Shown in pieces: positions 42,103 through 51,856 of a stretch of 64,000 bases of DNA. Position numbers and translations under genes: made by a program. Under the pieces are notes generated by a model. The model made no database searches and was not told the origin of the DNA. It saw nothing but the letters and a program-made list of their open reading frames with translations. The DNA comes from Patescibacteria group bacterium (GTDB lineage: Bacteria > Patescibacteria > Paceibacteria > Paceibacterales > UBA10102), in the NCBI GenBank assembly GCA_024239055.1, contig JANBVJ010000001.1:248001-312000 (forward strand), in the 5' to 3' direction. Within the stretch, counting starts at the first letter, position 1. Each line of letters opens with the position of its first letter.

Positions 42103-44093
42103 TAAATAATAAAGGCAATAATAAGTAAGGCTACAATATTAAGAACCTTAATCATAGGGTTAATAGCGGGTCCTGCTGTATCTTTAAAAGGGTCGCCAAT
42201 AGTATCTCCGGTTACCGCTGCCATATGTGCGTCACTTCCCTTGCCTCCGTGCTCTCCATCCTCAATCAACTTCTTTGCATTATCCCATGCTCCCCCGCCT
42301 GAAGTCATAGAAAGCGCAAGGAAAATACCAACAATAATTCCACCAACCAGCAATCCTCCCAAGGCTTCAGGTCCCAAGATAAAGCCTACTGCAATGGGAA
42401 AGACAATCGGAAGTAAAGCAGGAAGTACCATCTCACGCAGAGAGGCCTTGGTAACAATATCCACTGCTTTTTCGTAATCCGGCTTTGCCTTACCCTCACG
42501 AAGCCCTGGAATCTCACGGAACTGACGCCTTACTTCTTCAACAACGGCTTGTGCTGTCTTGCCCACAGAAGCCATTAAAAGAGAAACAAACAGATAACTC
42601 ACTACTCCTCCTAAAAATAGTCCAATAATAACATTCGGGTCATCCAAGGCAAAGATAATTTCTCTGCCCGCTAACACAGAAAGCTCTTCTTTAAATGCAG
42701 CAAAGAGTACCAGTGCCGCCAGGCCAGCTGAAGCTATGGCATATCCCTTGGTAACGGCTTTCGTGGTGTTTCCAGCTGAGTCCAGAGAATCTGTCACCTC
42801 TCTTGTCTTTTCAGGAAGCCCTGCCATCTCAGCAATTCCACCTGCATTATCAGCCACAGGGCCGAATGCGTCCACCGCAACCACGACACCAGCTAGAGAT
42901 AACATGCCAACTACAGCTAAAGCAATGCCATAGATACCAGCTAACCAAAAGCTCAAGAAAATACCAGCTGCAATAAGAATAACGGGAGCCGCAGTTGCCT
43001 CAAATCCAACTCCAAGCCCTGCTATTACGTTTGTTGCGTGTCCGCCCAAAGAAGCCTTGGCAATCCGCTTTACAGGCCTAAACTCCTTTGATGTGTAATA
43101 ATCGGTAATAGCAAACATACCAATCACCAAGACAAATCCAATTAAAACAGCTCCATACAGTTGAAAGAAAGAATACTCCATACTATCTGAAAAAACCGTG
43201 TAGATTATGGGAAATAGCATAATAATAGCCAGAATCACTGAGATTATAACAGCGGCATATAAGCTCTTCATGACCTTGGTATACGGTACAAGACGGGAAA
43301 GGAATACGCCTAACATGGTAGCAATAATACCTACTCCTCCAGCAGCCAACGGAAAGAGTATGGCCGCCTCTACTCCGCGAAATAGCAGAGAGCCCAAAAG
43401 CATGGCTGAGAGGAAAGAGATAATATAGGTCTCAAAGAGGTCAGCTGCCATACCAGCGCAATCCCCTACATTATCTCCAACGTTATCTGCAATAACAGCG
43501 GGATTTCTTGGATCATCTTCTGGAATACCAGCCTCAACTTTACCTACTAGGTCAGCTCCCACATCAGCTGCTTTCGTAAAAATACCTCCTCCAATTCTTG
43601 CGAATATTGATACTAAACTTCCTCCAAATCCCAAACCTATAAGAGCCATAAAATCTCCTATAAAATAGTAAAAAAGGCTTAGCACCAAGAGAGCCAGTCC
43701 CGCAACCATAAAACCGGTTACGGCTCCCGAACGAAGCGCAACTCTAAAGGCTGAAACCTCAGAAGTTCCCGCAGCTTCCGCTGCAGCTCCATTGGCGTGT
43801 ACTGAAACAATCATGCCAATATAACCCGCTGCGGCTGAGGCTATGGCCCCTACTAAAAATCCTGCGGCTACCTTCCAGGAGAACAAAAAAAATAAGGCAA
43901 CGAATATGACTGCCGCCACAACAGCAATAGCACGATACTCACGAGCAAGATACGCCTTTGCTGAGGAACGAATAAAACCCGTAATCTCACGGACCTTTTT
44001 ATTTTTTACAGAACCCCTCTTAAATTCCAAAGCCCAGATAGAAGCTATAACAAGAGCTGAAAGAGCGGAGAGCGAAGAAAAAAGGATAATCAT
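42102..44093 (-). CDS. hppA: Membrane-bound H+-translocating pyrophosphatase, K+-independent type
   Basis: The 663-aa protein has about 16 membrane helices, the pyrophosphate site (GGGIFTKAADVGADLVGK, IPEDDPRNPAVIADNVGDNV, GDTIGDPFKDTAGPAINPM) and GNTTKAVTKGYAIASAGLAAL, where the lysine after GNTT marks the K+-independent class. It uses pyrophosphate hydrolysis to pump protons and conserves energy in organisms with little respiration. It overlaps gap by one base. Confidence 0.97.
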   Translation of the reverse strand: MIILFSSLSALSALVIASIWALEFKRGSVKNKKVREITGFIRSSAKAYLAREYRAIAVVAAVIFVALFFLFSWKVAAGFLVGAIASAAAGYIGMIVSVHANGAAAEAAGTSEVSAFRVALRSGAVTGFMVAGLALLVLSLFYYFIGDFMALIGLGFGGSLVSIFARIGGGIFTKAADVGADLVGKVEAGIPEDDPRNPAVIADNVGDNVGDCAGMAADLFETYIISFLSAMLLGSLLFRGVEAAILFPLAAGGVGIIATMLGVFLSRLVPYTKVMKSLYAAVIISVILAIIMLFPIIYTVFSDSMEYSFFQLYGAVLIGFVLVIGMFAITDYYTSKEFRPVKRIAKASLGGHATNVIAGLGVGFEATAAPVILIAAGIFLSFWLAGIYGIALAVVGMLSLAGVVVAVDAFGPVADNAGGIAEMAGLPEKTREVTDSLDSAGNTTKAVTKGYAIASAGLAALVLFAAFKEELSVLAGREIIFALDDPNVIIGLFLGGVVSYLFVSLLMASVGKTAQAVVEEVRRQFREIPGLREGKAKPDYEKAVDIVTKASLREMVLPALLPIVFPIAVGFILGPEALGGLLVGGIIVGIFLALSMTSGGGAWDNAKKLIEDGEHGGKGSDAHMAAVTGDTIGDPFKDTAGPAINPMIKVLNIVALLIIAFII

Positions 44094-45109
44094 TATAATG
44101 TCTTAGCCACAGCTTCCAGGTGCGAAACAAGTGTTGCAACATACCCAGCCTCGTTATCATACCAAGAAAGTACTTTTACCAAATCTCCATCCACCACCCT
44201 TGTGAGATTCAAATCCACGATAGCCGCATAAGGCTCCCCAATAATATCTGCTGAGACTATGGGATCTTCTGTGACCTTGAGAATACCCTTCCATCTCTTT
44301 GAACTGGCGGCCTTACTTAAAATACTGTTTATTTCTTTCACTGATGTCTTTCTCTTTGAAATAAAGGTAACGTCTGCAATGGAACCCGACAACACAGGAA
44401 CTCTCAGGGCAATACCGTCAAATTTACCTTCAAGTTCTGGAATAGCTCGGGCAACGGCTATGGCAGCTCCCGTGGATGAAGGAACAATATTTTGAGCAGC
44501 TGCCCTTCCCCGCCTTACATCCTCTCCTTTAGACGAACCATCCACCAAATTCTGAGAGGCTGTATACCCATGAGAGGAATTCAGAATTGCCTTTAGCATG
44601 CCAGGATTCTTTCTCAAAATCTCAATAACCGGGGCTGCGGCATTTGTAGTACAGGAACCGTTTGAGGTAATAGTGGCCGAGTCAATCTCATTATCATTAA
44701 CCCCAACGAGTATGGTCTTTGAATCCTTTGTATCTTCGTCTTTGGAGGGAGCCGTAATGACTACTCGTTTTGCTCCAGATGCCAGATGCACTTTTGCTGA
44801 ACCATAGGAACGGAATGCGCCAGTTGCCTCAACAACCACATCCACCTTAAGTTTTCCCCATGGAAGCTTCACCGGATCCTTTTCTGAAAATACCTTAATA
44901 GACTTTCCTCCAACGACAATGCTATCCTTTTTTATCTCAACCTTTTCAGAAAATCTGCCATAAACCGTATCATACTTTAAAAGGTACGCTAGTTGTTCAA
45001 TATCCCCCAAGTCATTTATTGCTACAATTTCAAATCCGCCTTTCTCAACTACCTGCCGAAAGAAAAGACGTCCTATTCTTCCAAAACCGTTAATTGCAAT
45101 GCGTGTCAT
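44093..45109 (-). CDS. gap: Glyceraldehyde-3-phosphate dehydrogenase
   Basis: The 338-aa protein has the NAD-binding INGFGRIGRLFFRQV, the catalytic Cys in SNGSCTTNAAAPV, the HGYTASQNLVDGS region and the C-terminal SWYDNEAGYVATLV. It oxidises GAP to 1,3-bisphosphoglycerate. It leads gap-hppA-fba. The promoter's TATAAT ends seven bases before the ATG, so the mRNA is probably leaderless. Confidence 0.96.
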   Translation of the reverse strand: MTRIAINGFGRIGRLFFRQVVEKGGFEIVAINDLGDIEQLAYLLKYDTVYGRFSEKVEIKKDSIVVGGKSIKVFSEKDPVKLPWGKLKVDVVVEATGAFRSYGSAKVHLASGAKRVVITAPSKDEDTKDSKTILVGVNDNEIDSATITSNGSCTTNAAAPVIEILRKNPGMLKAILNSSHGYTASQNLVDGSSKGEDVRRGRAAAQNIVPSSTGAAIAVARAIPELEGKFDGIALRVPVLSGSIADVTFISKRKTSVKEINSILSKAASSKRWKGILKVTEDPIVSADIIGEPYAAIVDLNLTRVVDGDLVKVLSWYDNEAGYVATLVSHLEAVAKTL

Positions 45110-45116
45110 AGTATTT

Positions 45117-45144
45117 ATTATACATTAAATAATTTACTTGCCAA
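45117..45144 (-). promoter_or_regulatory. gap promoter (leaderless)
   Basis: TTGGCA (45144-45139), 16 bases, TATAAT (45122-45117) on the minus strand, then seven bases to ATG. Confidence 0.75.
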
Positions 45145-45145
45145 A

Positions 45146-45856
45146 TCATACTTTTTTCACATATGAAGGTAATTTTGTCTGCGTAAATACTGTAATAACA
45201 ACCAACAGACCAAAGACAATGGCAAAGGCATAGTCAGAAGAGCGAGGACCCAGAGCGAGCATCTGCTCTAATACAAAATCAGAGAAACTTCCTGCAAAGG
45301 CAAGAAACATAATAAATCCAAGTCCCAGTGCGCGAATCTTAATATGAGGCTCTAAAGCTGTTGATGACTGCTGAAAAAATATGTAGCCCATAGGCAAAAA
45401 GGTTAGGAAAAAGGCAACTGCCCTGGGAATTGAGACACCTAAAGGAATAGCCCACTGAACGGCCGAAGCAACCTCGTCAAAAATAGGTTCATAGGGTAGA
45501 AAAACTGCAAGCACAGTTGAAAGAATGGTAATGGCAAAGATTATCCCAAATCCAATCTTTGGAGAAATACTTTTTATCTTTAAAAAAACAATCATATACC
45601 CCAAAAAAGACATGCCTAATCCTTGAAAAAAGGCAGCTGTAATTACAGCAAACTTAAGGGCGGAACTGCTCTCATATAAAAACAGAGTAACAAAAGCAGT
45701 AATGGCCAAAAACACTGTGAAACAAGCACTGAAATAAAAGAACATACGTGAGGTCACGGTATTCTCAGCTTTAGCGTAAGAAAAGAACCTCCATGTTAAT
45801 AGAATAAAAGAGATCAGTCCGGCAAGATATGCAATAGCGGTAATGGAAACTGGCAT
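45146..45856 (-). CDS. Seven-helix membrane protein of unknown function
   Basis: The 236-aa protein is made of about seven hydrophobic helices joined by short loops, with no recognisable catalytic motif. The topology (N terminus outside, seven helices) resembles 7TM sensor-type membrane domains, but homology cannot be claimed. It lies nine bases after galU in the same direction. Confidence 0.6.
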   Translation of the reverse strand: MPVSITAIAYLAGLISFILLTWRFFSYAKAENTVTSRMFFYFSACFTVFLAITAFVTLFLYESSSALKFAVITAAFFQGLGMSFLGYMIVFLKIKSISPKIGFGIIFAITILSTVLAVFLPYEPIFDEVASAVQWAIPLGVSIPRAVAFFLTFLPMGYIFFQQSSTALEPHIKIRALGLGFIMFLAFAGSFSDFVLEQMLALGPRSSDYAFAIVFGLLVVITVFTQTKLPSYVKKV

Positions 45857-45865
45857 CTAGTTTTT

Positions 45866-46717
45866 TTATAGAGAATTACCTTCACTATACTTTGGATCTT
45901 TCTGTAAAAGATACAAGGTAGACCTAAGCCAATTTTCCTTATCCCCGCACTCAAGCCACTCTCCGTCCACCTCATATCCATAGACAACTTTACCGTGATT
46001 CACCATATCAGAATATACTTCTGTAAGATTAACCTCCCCCTTCTGATCAGGCTTGGCCTTCTTTAAATAATCAAAGACTTCTGCAGTAATAATCCTGCGT
46101 CCGACAATAGCAAGATTAGAGGGAGCTGAACCTGACTGGGGTTTTTCTACTATTCCTCTTATCTTTCCAAGGCGTCTGGCAATGGGTTCCTGGGAAACCA
46201 CGCCATAAGAAGAAAGTTTCTCGTCTGGCAGACGGAATAGACCAAGCACGGGCTTTTCTGAGGTCTTAAAGACGTTTGCCAGCTGTTGAACGCATGGAAT
46301 CTTGGAAATAACAACATCATCTGGATATACGACAAAACAAGGATCATCTTTAACAATCTTTCTTGCCTGAAGTACTGCGTGACCATCTCCCAAGGGCTTG
46401 TCATTTATATACGTAAAAGTAAGCCCCCGCATCAAGTCATCTATCTTCTTTAGTTCTTTTAAGGGTTCCGCCTGTTTTCTATCTTGTAGTAGTTTTTCTA
46501 AAGCAGGAGACTTTTTAAAGTACTCCAGAATATACTTTTTATTGGTGTTTACAATAAAAATGACGTCTGTAACTCCTGCTGCCTTAAGCTCCTCAATTGC
46601 ATATTGTATGAGAGGTTTGTCTAGAAGAGGTACAAGCTCTTTTGGAAATGCCTTGGTTATAGGATAAAATCTCGCTCCTAAACCAGCTATTGGAATAATT
46701 GCCTTTGTAATAAGCAT
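45866..46717 (-). CDS. galU: UTP-glucose-1-phosphate uridylyltransferase
   Basis: The 283-aa nucleotidyltransferase has the GalU signature KAIIPIAGLGARFYPITKAF, PKELVPLLDKPLIQYAIEEL, and the conserved GDGHAVLQARKIV, CFVVYPDDVV and EWLECGDKENWL. It makes UDP-glucose for surface glycans. It starts two bases after the ftsZ stop and may be cotranscribed. Confidence 0.95.
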   Translation of the reverse strand: MLITKAIIPIAGLGARFYPITKAFPKELVPLLDKPLIQYAIEELKAAGVTDVIFIVNTNKKYILEYFKKSPALEKLLQDRKQAEPLKELKKIDDLMRGLTFTYINDKPLGDGHAVLQARKIVKDDPCFVVYPDDVVISKIPCVQQLANVFKTSEKPVLGLFRLPDEKLSSYGVVSQEPIARRLGKIRGIVEKPQSGSAPSNLAIVGRRIITAEVFDYLKKAKPDQKGEVNLTEVYSDMVNHGKVVYGYEVDGEWLECGDKENWLRSTLYLLQKDPKYSEGNSL

Positions 46718-46719
46718 AC

Positions 46720-48054
46720 CTATCCTTGAGAGCGATTACGAAGAAATGAAGGGATATCCCACTTCTTCTCCTCCTCTTCTATATTCTTTAATTCCTCATC
46801 CACCTCTTTTTTTAAATCCAAAGCATTCTTTCTCACCATAACAGGAGATTGTTGAGGAGATGGCGCAGGTTTTGATTTACGCGGCACCTTTTTCTTTAAC
46901 TTTGCCGTTTTTTTTACTACCTTTTTTTTCTTTGGTTTTAAAGCAGGCTCGGGCTTTTCCTCCTTCTTCTCTTCTGGCTCCTTAATAATTTTCTTTCTTT
47001 TTGGTTTCTTCTTCTTTAAAGCTTCTTTTTCCTCTTTTTTATCATTACAACCTATAGCTAAAAGAGTTATACGGAGCTTATTCTTAAAGTCAGATCTAAA
47101 TGAGATACCAAAGATAATACGCGCCCTGGGATTACTGTCTGAAATAGTTTTTGAAATCTCAGCAACCTCCTGCATTCGCAGACTTTTATCAGATGTAATA
47201 TTAAAGAGAATGCGATCAGCTCCAGAAATACCATATTCTCCAAGACGTGAATTAAGAACATCTTCTGAACCCTCCTGCGCCTTATTCTCTCCAGATGCCT
47301 GAATACTATTAAGATATCCCAGACGACCTCTTCCATCCAGAACTGATCTCAAATCTGCAAAGTCCACATTAATCAACCCCGGCAGATATATAGTCTCAAT
47401 TAAACCCTCAAGGGAATCAGCCAGACGCTTGTTCACTACAGAAAGGGCTGCTGGTAATGGAGTGCTCTTGTCTATAACATTAAATATCTTCTCATTTGGA
47501 ATTACAACATATGAATTTAATAATGGCTTTAAGCGCTCAAGAGCAGATTCTGCAATCTGACGTCTTTTTTCTCCCTCAAAGCTAAATGGAAGGGTAAAGA
47601 TACCAATAGTTATACACTTTGACTCTCTGGCGGCTTCTGCAAATATGGGAGTAGCTCCAGAACCCGTTCCTCCGCCCAATGAAGCTACGATGACACAAAA
47701 ATCCTGCCCCTCAAAAAGTTTCTTTATTCTCTCCTTTTCAGCTTTTGCTGCGGCCTCCCCAACTCTTGCATCCATACCGGCTCCTAATCCATGCGTAAAC
47801 TCTTGCCCAAAGGCAAAAGACCTAACTTTCTTTGAGATGCCCTTTAATGCCTGAGTATCTGTATTGGCGGCAACAAAATCAACCTTTGAAACTCCAAAAG
47901 ACACCTCTGATATAATGTTACCCGCTCCCCCGCCAACTCCAAGTATGCGCATCTTAATGCGGCGTGCTGAGTCCAGGTCACTCTTTTTTGGAGAGCGCCT
48001 CTTTACAACTGTCTTCTTTTTCTTAAGTGGAGCCTTTTTAACTGCCTTTGGCAT
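46720..48054 (-). CDS. ftsZ: Cell division GTPase FtsZ with basic extension
   Basis: The 444-aa protein has an N-terminal basic tail (about 28 residues), the FtsZ GTPase core (ILGVGGGAGNIISEV, the signature ASLGGGTGSGATPIFAE, and VNVDF-like LINVDFADLRSVL), a Lys-rich linker (about 335-420) and the C-terminal peptide WDIPSFLRNR that binds FtsA or other anchors. The synergy-loop region is present. The ATG lies eight bases after TACACT of a consensus promoter. Confidence 0.95.
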   Translation of the reverse strand: MPKAVKKAPLKKKKTVVKRRSPKKSDLDSARRIKMRILGVGGGAGNIISEVSFGVSKVDFVAANTDTQALKGISKKVRSFAFGQEFTHGLGAGMDARVGEAAAKAEKERIKKLFEGQDFCVIVASLGGGTGSGATPIFAEAARESKCITIGIFTLPFSFEGEKRRQIAESALERLKPLLNSYVVIPNEKIFNVIDKSTPLPAALSVVNKRLADSLEGLIETIYLPGLINVDFADLRSVLDGRGRLGYLNSIQASGENKAQEGSEDVLNSRLGEYGISGADRILFNITSDKSLRMQEVAEISKTISDSNPRARIIFGISFRSDFKNKLRITLLAIGCNDKKEEKEALKKKKPKRKKIIKEPEEKKEEKPEPALKPKKKKVVKKTAKLKKKVPRKSKPAPSPQQSPVMVRKNALDLKKEVDEELKNIEEEEKKWDIPSFLRNRSQG

Positions 48055-48062
48055 AATACTCT

Positions 48063-48091
48063 AGTGTAAAGACGTAGAGCTATTTTGTCAA
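48063..48091 (-). promoter_or_regulatory. ftsZ promoter (near-leaderless)
   Basis: TTGACA (48091-48086), 17 bases, TACACT (48068-48063) on the minus strand, eight bases before ATG. Confidence 0.78.
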
Positions 48092-48092
48092 T

Positions 48093-49109
48093 TTACTTTG
48101 AAACAACATTAATGGGTTTATCCTTCATAAACCCAACAATATTCTCAATAGTTCCATCTAAAATCCTCTGTAAAGCCTCTTTTGTGTTAAAAGCATTATG
48201 TGGAGTTACAATAACATTAGGAAGATCAATGAATATGTGATTGGCAAGGAGTGTTGATAGAGTTTCTCTTTTTCCATCACCCTTTAAAAGAAACCCCAGC
48301 TCATCCTGTAGAGCTCCTTCTTCTTCTAAAACATCTAATGCTGCTCCCGCAATGACCTTGTTTTTAAGGCCCTTAACTAAGGCATTGGTATCTACACATC
48401 CACCTCTTGCGGTATTAATAAGATAAGCGGTAGGCTTCATTAACTTTAATGTTTTCTCATTAATTAAGTGCTTTGTTTCTTTTGTAAGAGGAACATGCAG
48501 GGTAACTATATCTGAAACAGAAAGGAGTTTTTTTAAAGATACATACTCAAATCCTAACTTTTTTGCGTAAGCCTTATCAGCATATAGGTCGTAAGCTGCA
48601 ACATTCATCTCAAAACCCTTTGCAATACGAATAACATTCTTTCCAATTCTTCCTGTTCCAATAACCCCCAACGTCTTCCCATTGAGTTCAAAACCATCCA
48701 AACCCTCAATACTAAACTTTCCCTGATCTCGCAATCGGTCATATGCATCTGCAATCTTACGTGCCAAAACAAGTATAAGTCCAAACGTATACTCGGCCAC
48801 GGTTTCATCCCCATATGAAGGAACATTTGAGACCGTAATGCCGAGCTTCTTTACCGCCTTAAAATTAATATGGTCATACCCCGTAGAACGAGTTGCAATA
48901 AACTTTAAGTTTGGGAAGTATGAGAGGGTCTTTGCAGTTACTTTAGTTCTAAAGGTAGATAGTATCTCAACGTCTGCATCTTTTTTAAAAGATGCCTTAT
49001 CAATTGCTTCATCAATAAATAAAAACTCACATCCGAGCTTTTTTAACTCCTTGTTTGCCTCAATATATTTTCTCTCTGATGGCTTTAACTTAAAAAAAGC
49101 AATCTTCAT
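48093..49109 (-). CDS. D-2-hydroxyacid (D-lactate) dehydrogenase
   Basis: The 338-aa protein belongs to the D-isomer-specific family: SRTGYDHINFKAVKKLG, the NAD-binding GKTLGVIGTGRIGKNVIRIA, the catalytic Arg in INTARGGCVDTNALV, a Glu in LDVLEEEG and the His in VIVTPHNAFNT. D-lactate dehydrogenase is the likeliest role, allowing NADH re-oxidation in fermentation. A TATAAT box ends eight bases before the ATG, although an SDR gene lies 10 bases upstream in the same direction. Confidence 0.88.
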   Translation of the reverse strand: MKIAFFKLKPSERKYIEANKELKKLGCEFLFIDEAIDKASFKKDADVEILSTFRTKVTAKTLSYFPNLKFIATRSTGYDHINFKAVKKLGITVSNVPSYGDETVAEYTFGLILVLARKIADAYDRLRDQGKFSIEGLDGFELNGKTLGVIGTGRIGKNVIRIAKGFEMNVAAYDLYADKAYAKKLGFEYVSLKKLLSVSDIVTLHVPLTKETKHLINEKTLKLMKPTAYLINTARGGCVDTNALVKGLKNKVIAGAALDVLEEEGALQDELGFLLKGDGKRETLSTLLANHIFIDLPNVIVTPHNAFNTKEALQRILDGTIENIVGFMKDKPINVVSK

Positions 49110-49118
49110 ATTATTCTA

Positions 49119-49880
49119 TTATACAGCAAGCCATCCACCGTCTACATAAAGAACAGTCCCCGTAACATATTGAGCTTCGTCTGAAGCAAGGAATATGACT
49201 GCTGCGGAAACCTCTTCTGGCTTTCCCATGCGTTTTAATGGAATGCGTGAAAGCATAGCGTCCATTGCGGCTTTTGGCATTTTGGATGCAGCCACCATAG
49301 GAGTATCAATTGCTCCAGGAGCTATAACATTCACGGTAATACCAAGAGGAGCAAATTCAGAAGCTAAGGTCTCTGACATTCCGATAATCCCACCCTTGGA
49401 AGCTGTATAATGCGCGCCACCCGCAAATCCTACTCCAACCTGCCCGGAAGCTACGGAGGAAATATTGATAATGCGTCCCCATTTGTGCTTTGCCATTTCT
49501 TTTGCCGACCGCTGGGCAACTAGAAACTGACCCTTAAGATTAATATCAATCATGGTATCCCAGTCTTCTTCTGTTAACTCTATGGCAGGCTTTGGTATAA
49601 AGATACCAGCATTATTCACCAAGATATCAAGACGCCCAAACTCCTTTATTACCCTGTTAAACACCTCTTGTATCTCCCCCGACTTTAAAACATCCATCTT
49701 AAGAGCGAGTGCCTTCCCACCCTTGGAGGTAATTTCATCTGCAACAGCCTCACACTCTTTTAGATTAATATCTGTTACAACAACCAATGCTCCCTGTTGA
49801 GCTAAGGCAATAGAATGAGCTTTTCCCATTCCCTGTTTTGCTCCAGTAACTAGAGCAACTTTTCCCGTAAGTTCAAACAT
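49119..49880 (-). CDS. Short-chain dehydrogenase/reductase (SDR)
   Basis: The 253-aa classical SDR has the cofactor motif VTGAKQGMGKAHSIAL, NNAG (VNNAGIFIPKPA), the catalytic Ser-Tyr-Lys (NISSVASGQ...YTASKGG) and the C-terminal VTGTVLYVDGGWLAV. The acidic residue after the second strand (VVTDIN) suggests NAD(H). It is closest in style to FabG or glucose/butanediol dehydrogenases; the substrate is unknown. It shares a region with the dehydrogenase gene downstream. Confidence 0.9.
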   Translation of the reverse strand: MFELTGKVALVTGAKQGMGKAHSIALAQQGALVVVTDINLKECEAVADEITSKGGKALALKMDVLKSGEIQEVFNRVIKEFGRLDILVNNAGIFIPKPAIELTEEDWDTMIDINLKGQFLVAQRSAKEMAKHKWGRIINISSVASGQVGVGFAGGAHYTASKGGIIGMSETLASEFAPLGITVNVIAPGAIDTPMVAASKMPKAAMDAMLSRIPLKRMGKPEEVSAAVIFLASDEAQYVTGTVLYVDGGWLAV

Positions 49881-49903
49881 GATTATTTAGGTTAATTATA
49901 TGT

Positions 49904-49932
49904 ATTATACGACGACCGTATAAAAGAGACAA
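49904..49932 (-). promoter_or_regulatory. SDR promoter
   Basis: TTGTCT (49932-49927), 17 bases, TATAAT (49909-49904) on the minus strand. The leader would be about 17 bases, so this gene is not leaderless. Confidence 0.75.
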
Positions 49933-49940
49933 CTTTTATT

Positions 49941-51185
49941 TTACTCATATCTCAAGGCTTCAATCGGACTCTTCTTTGATGCCTGGCGCGCAGGATAAAT
50001 ACCAAATACCAATCCTGCAAAGGCAGCTACGGACATACCTAATATTGCCGCTGAAATCGGAAAAGTAAATGCCCAATCAAGATCAAGAACACTACTTAAA
50101 ACAAGTGAAGTAATGAATGCAAGTAAACTCCCAAGAACAATACCAATAACACCTCCGATTACGGTAAGCAGTATGGATTCTAAAAGAAACTGAGTAAGAA
50201 TGTCTTGATTAGTTGCGCCAAGTGCCTTTCTCAATCCAATTTCACGAGTACGCTCGGTAACAGAAACCAGCATAATATTCATCACTCCAACTCCACCGAC
50301 AATAAGGGAAACAGCGGCCACTGAAGAAAGAAACAAAGCTAATATCTGAATAATGGTACTCACCTGATCCACCATACCCTGCTGGGTGACGACAAAGAAG
50401 TCATCTTTCTCAGGATCATCAATATTATGTAGCTGTCTTAAAGTTATCTCAATGTCTTGTTTTGTTCTGGGGACTACTTCAGCTGATTCCGCCTTTACAA
50501 TAATCTCATGGTAGTGATCAATTCCAAGCAGGTAGGACTGGGCTGTTGTCGGAGGTATTAAAACAACCTCGTCAATATTCATAAACGCTGACTGACCTTT
50601 TTGAGGAAGTACTGCAACAACCCGAAAGTTCTTGTTCTTTATCTTTATATTCTCCCCTATTGCATTAACCTCGCCAAATAGCTCTTTGTCTACATCATAT
50701 CCTATAACCGCAACCGCGGCTTTTTGTCGAATATCTATATCGTCAAAGAAGACTCCTTTTGCCGGATACACGTCAAACATCTCACCTAAAAACTCAGCTG
50801 ACCATCCCATAATCATTGGACGGAATACCTCTCCTTGCCAGGATATGGATCCTGGGACAACAACAGCTGGAGCTACAGCAACAATACCTGGAACATTTGA
50901 TTTCTTTTTTAGGGCTTCTACATCCCGCTCTTTTAAGGAATCTGCAAACAAAGTGTCAGCAAAGTCACTGGGGCCTGTTGGTTCCTGCCCCGGACGAATC
51001 GCAATAGTTTCTACTCCCATTCCGCCAATCTGACTGACAATAAGATTTTCAGCCCCACTTCCTATAGACATAATAAGCATAATGGCGGTAATTCCAATCA
51101 CAATACCCAAAATAGTAAGAGCAGACCTGGAGCCGTGCGCTTTTAGTCCAATAACAGAGATTTTAACAGTATGTGATATCTTCAT
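49941..51185 (-). CDS. MacB-type ABC transporter permease
   Basis: The 414-aa protein has an N-terminal membrane helix, a large periplasmic-type MacB core domain (about 45-270) and three C-terminal helices with the FtsX/MacB motif VGGVGVMNIMLVSVTERTRE, IGLRKALGA. It works with the ATPase downstream and the adaptor. MacB systems drive export or envelope stress responses by mechanotransmission. It overlaps the ATPase gene by four bases. Confidence 0.92.
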   Translation of the reverse strand: MKISHTVKISVIGLKAHGSRSALTILGIVIGITAIMLIMSIGSGAENLIVSQIGGMGVETIAIRPGQEPTGPSDFADTLFADSLKERDVEALKKKSNVPGIVAVAPAVVVPGSISWQGEVFRPMIMGWSAEFLGEMFDVYPAKGVFFDDIDIRQKAAVAVIGYDVDKELFGEVNAIGENIKIKNKNFRVVAVLPQKGQSAFMNIDEVVLIPPTTAQSYLLGIDHYHEIIVKAESAEVVPRTKQDIEITLRQLHNIDDPEKDDFFVVTQQGMVDQVSTIIQILALFLSSVAAVSLIVGGVGVMNIMLVSVTERTREIGLRKALGATNQDILTQFLLESILLTVIGGVIGIVLGSLLAFITSLVLSSVLDLDWAFTFPISAAILGMSVAAFAGLVFGIYPARQASKKSPIEALRYE

Positions 51186-51856
51186 GAGTTTATAATCTTT
51201 CCATCATAAAGACGAATAACACGCTTGGTGTATTCTCCAATAAAGGTCTCGTGAGTAATTAAAACCACGGTATGTCCTTGCTTATTCAACTTCTGTAAAA
51301 TCTCCAGAATTGCCTTGCCTGACTTTGAGTCCAAGTTCCCGGTAGGCTCGTCAGCAAAGATAATCTGAGGATTGTTCACCAAAGCACGAGCTATTGCTAC
51401 CCTCTGCTTTTCCCCTCCGGATAATTGGGAAGGCTCATGCTCCATTCTATGGGAAAGTTCAACACTCTCAATTGCGTTGACAACTTTCTCATTCCACTCG
51501 GCTTCCGGAATATCAGAATACAGCAAGGGAAGCTTCACATTGTCTAGAACAGAGGTACGGGGCAGGAGGTTAAATGCCTGGAATATAAAACCCAGCTTCT
51601 CGTTTCTCATATGAGCTAAGTCGGTTTCTGAGTATTCATCAATAGTTCTCCCGTCAAAGCGATACTCGCCATCTGTCTGATGATCCAAGAATCCCAGTAT
51701 ATGGAGTAATGTTGACTTTCCGGAACCGGAAGCCCCCATAATAGCAACAAACTCACCCTTCTTAATTTCAAAAGACACCCCTTGCAAGGCGGGTGTCTCC
51801 ACTCCCTCGTCATTCTTATATATTTTTGTTAGATTTTGTACTTCAAGGAGTGCCAT
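51182..51856 (-). CDS. MacB/LolD-type ABC transporter ATPase
   Basis: The 224-aa ATPase has Walker A GASGSGKST, the Q-loop FIFQAFNLLP, the signature LSGGEKQRVAIARAL, Walker B IIFADEPTGNLD and the H-loop LITHE. It powers the permease encoded next to it. It shares one base with the adaptor gene, so adaptor-ATPase-permease form an operon. Confidence 0.95.
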   Translation of the reverse strand: MALLEVQNLTKIYKNDEGVETPALQGVSFEIKKGEFVAIMGASGSGKSTLLHILGFLDHQTDGEYRFDGRTIDEYSETDLAHMRNEKLGFIFQAFNLLPRTSVLDNVKLPLLYSDIPEAEWNEKVVNAIESVELSHRMEHEPSQLSGGEKQRVAIARALVNNPQIIFADEPTGNLDSKSGKAILEILQKLNKQGHTVVLITHETFIGEYTKRVIRLYDGKIINS